This document shows positions 12,934 through 12,985 of a DNA stretch of 12,985 bases, piece after piece; within the stretch, counting starts at the first letter, position 1; every line of letters begins with the position of its first letter. The DNA comes from Rubrivivax sp. (GTDB lineage: Bacteria; Pseudomonadota; Gammaproteobacteria; Burkholderiales; Burkholderiaceae): assembly GCA_004211235.1 (NCBI GenBank), contig SEEY01000040.1:1-12985 (forward strand). The letters run 5' to 3'. The notes under the pieces are model-generated. The model saw nothing but the letters and a program-made list of their open reading frames with translations, did not search any database and was not told where the DNA came from. A program made the position numbers and the translations under genes.

Positions 12934-12985
12934 CTTTTGGCGGTACTGTGACCCGAGTATGTGATGACGGCCCGACCACCCGAGA

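Overview
The window is GC-rich DNA from a Gram-negative proteobacterium, most likely of the Xanthomonadaceae/Lysobacteraceae (Lysobacter, Luteimonas or Pseudoxanthomonas-like). The grounds are a TonB-dependent receptor of the Xanthomonas/Caulobacter type, a receptor/cupin/tryptophan-halogenase cluster, a DUF6321 gene, and a dispersed repeat of a kind I associate with this family. The family-level call is inference; genus cannot be read from the sequence.

Left part (1-2400): the 3' end of a polysaccharide deacetylase gene, then 886 bases without a convincing gene. Most of that gap is one large imperfect inverted repeat (606-1262). Two plus-strand genes follow, probably one unit: a small secreted protein of unknown function and a DUF4126-like membrane protein. 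A hairpin terminator separates them from the convergent fusA paralogue.

Middle (2395-4990): a complete, stand-alone second elongation factor G gene on the minus strand. Its 5' region is the most unusual part of the window. Reading along the mRNA there is an intrinsic terminator, then a 158-nt rod-like RNA whose arms pair in one register over its full length, then a 35-codon candidate leader ORF. Last comes a hairpin that buries the fusA2 ribosome binding site and competes with an alternative hairpin. Together these look like an RNA-based or translational switch. I do not recognise the RNA family.

Right part (4991-12985), all minus strand: a LacI-type regulator gene, a TonB-dependent receptor gene, a JmjC-like cupin gene, a flavin-dependent tryptophan-halogenase gene, a 64-aa protein gene and a DUF6321 gene. 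Near-identical palindromes (TGACA-N4-TGTCA) lie over the receptor promoter and upstream of the regulator gene, which suggests autoregulated control of a nutrient-uptake locus. An intrinsic terminator after the receptor gene probably makes it the most abundant transcript. Cupin and halogenase are separated by 2 nt and are probably translated together. No glycoside hydrolase or inner-membrane transporter is visible, so the substrate is unknown; a divergent promoter at the right edge suggests the locus continues past base 12985.

No rRNA, tRNA, CRISPR array, transposase or integrase was seen.
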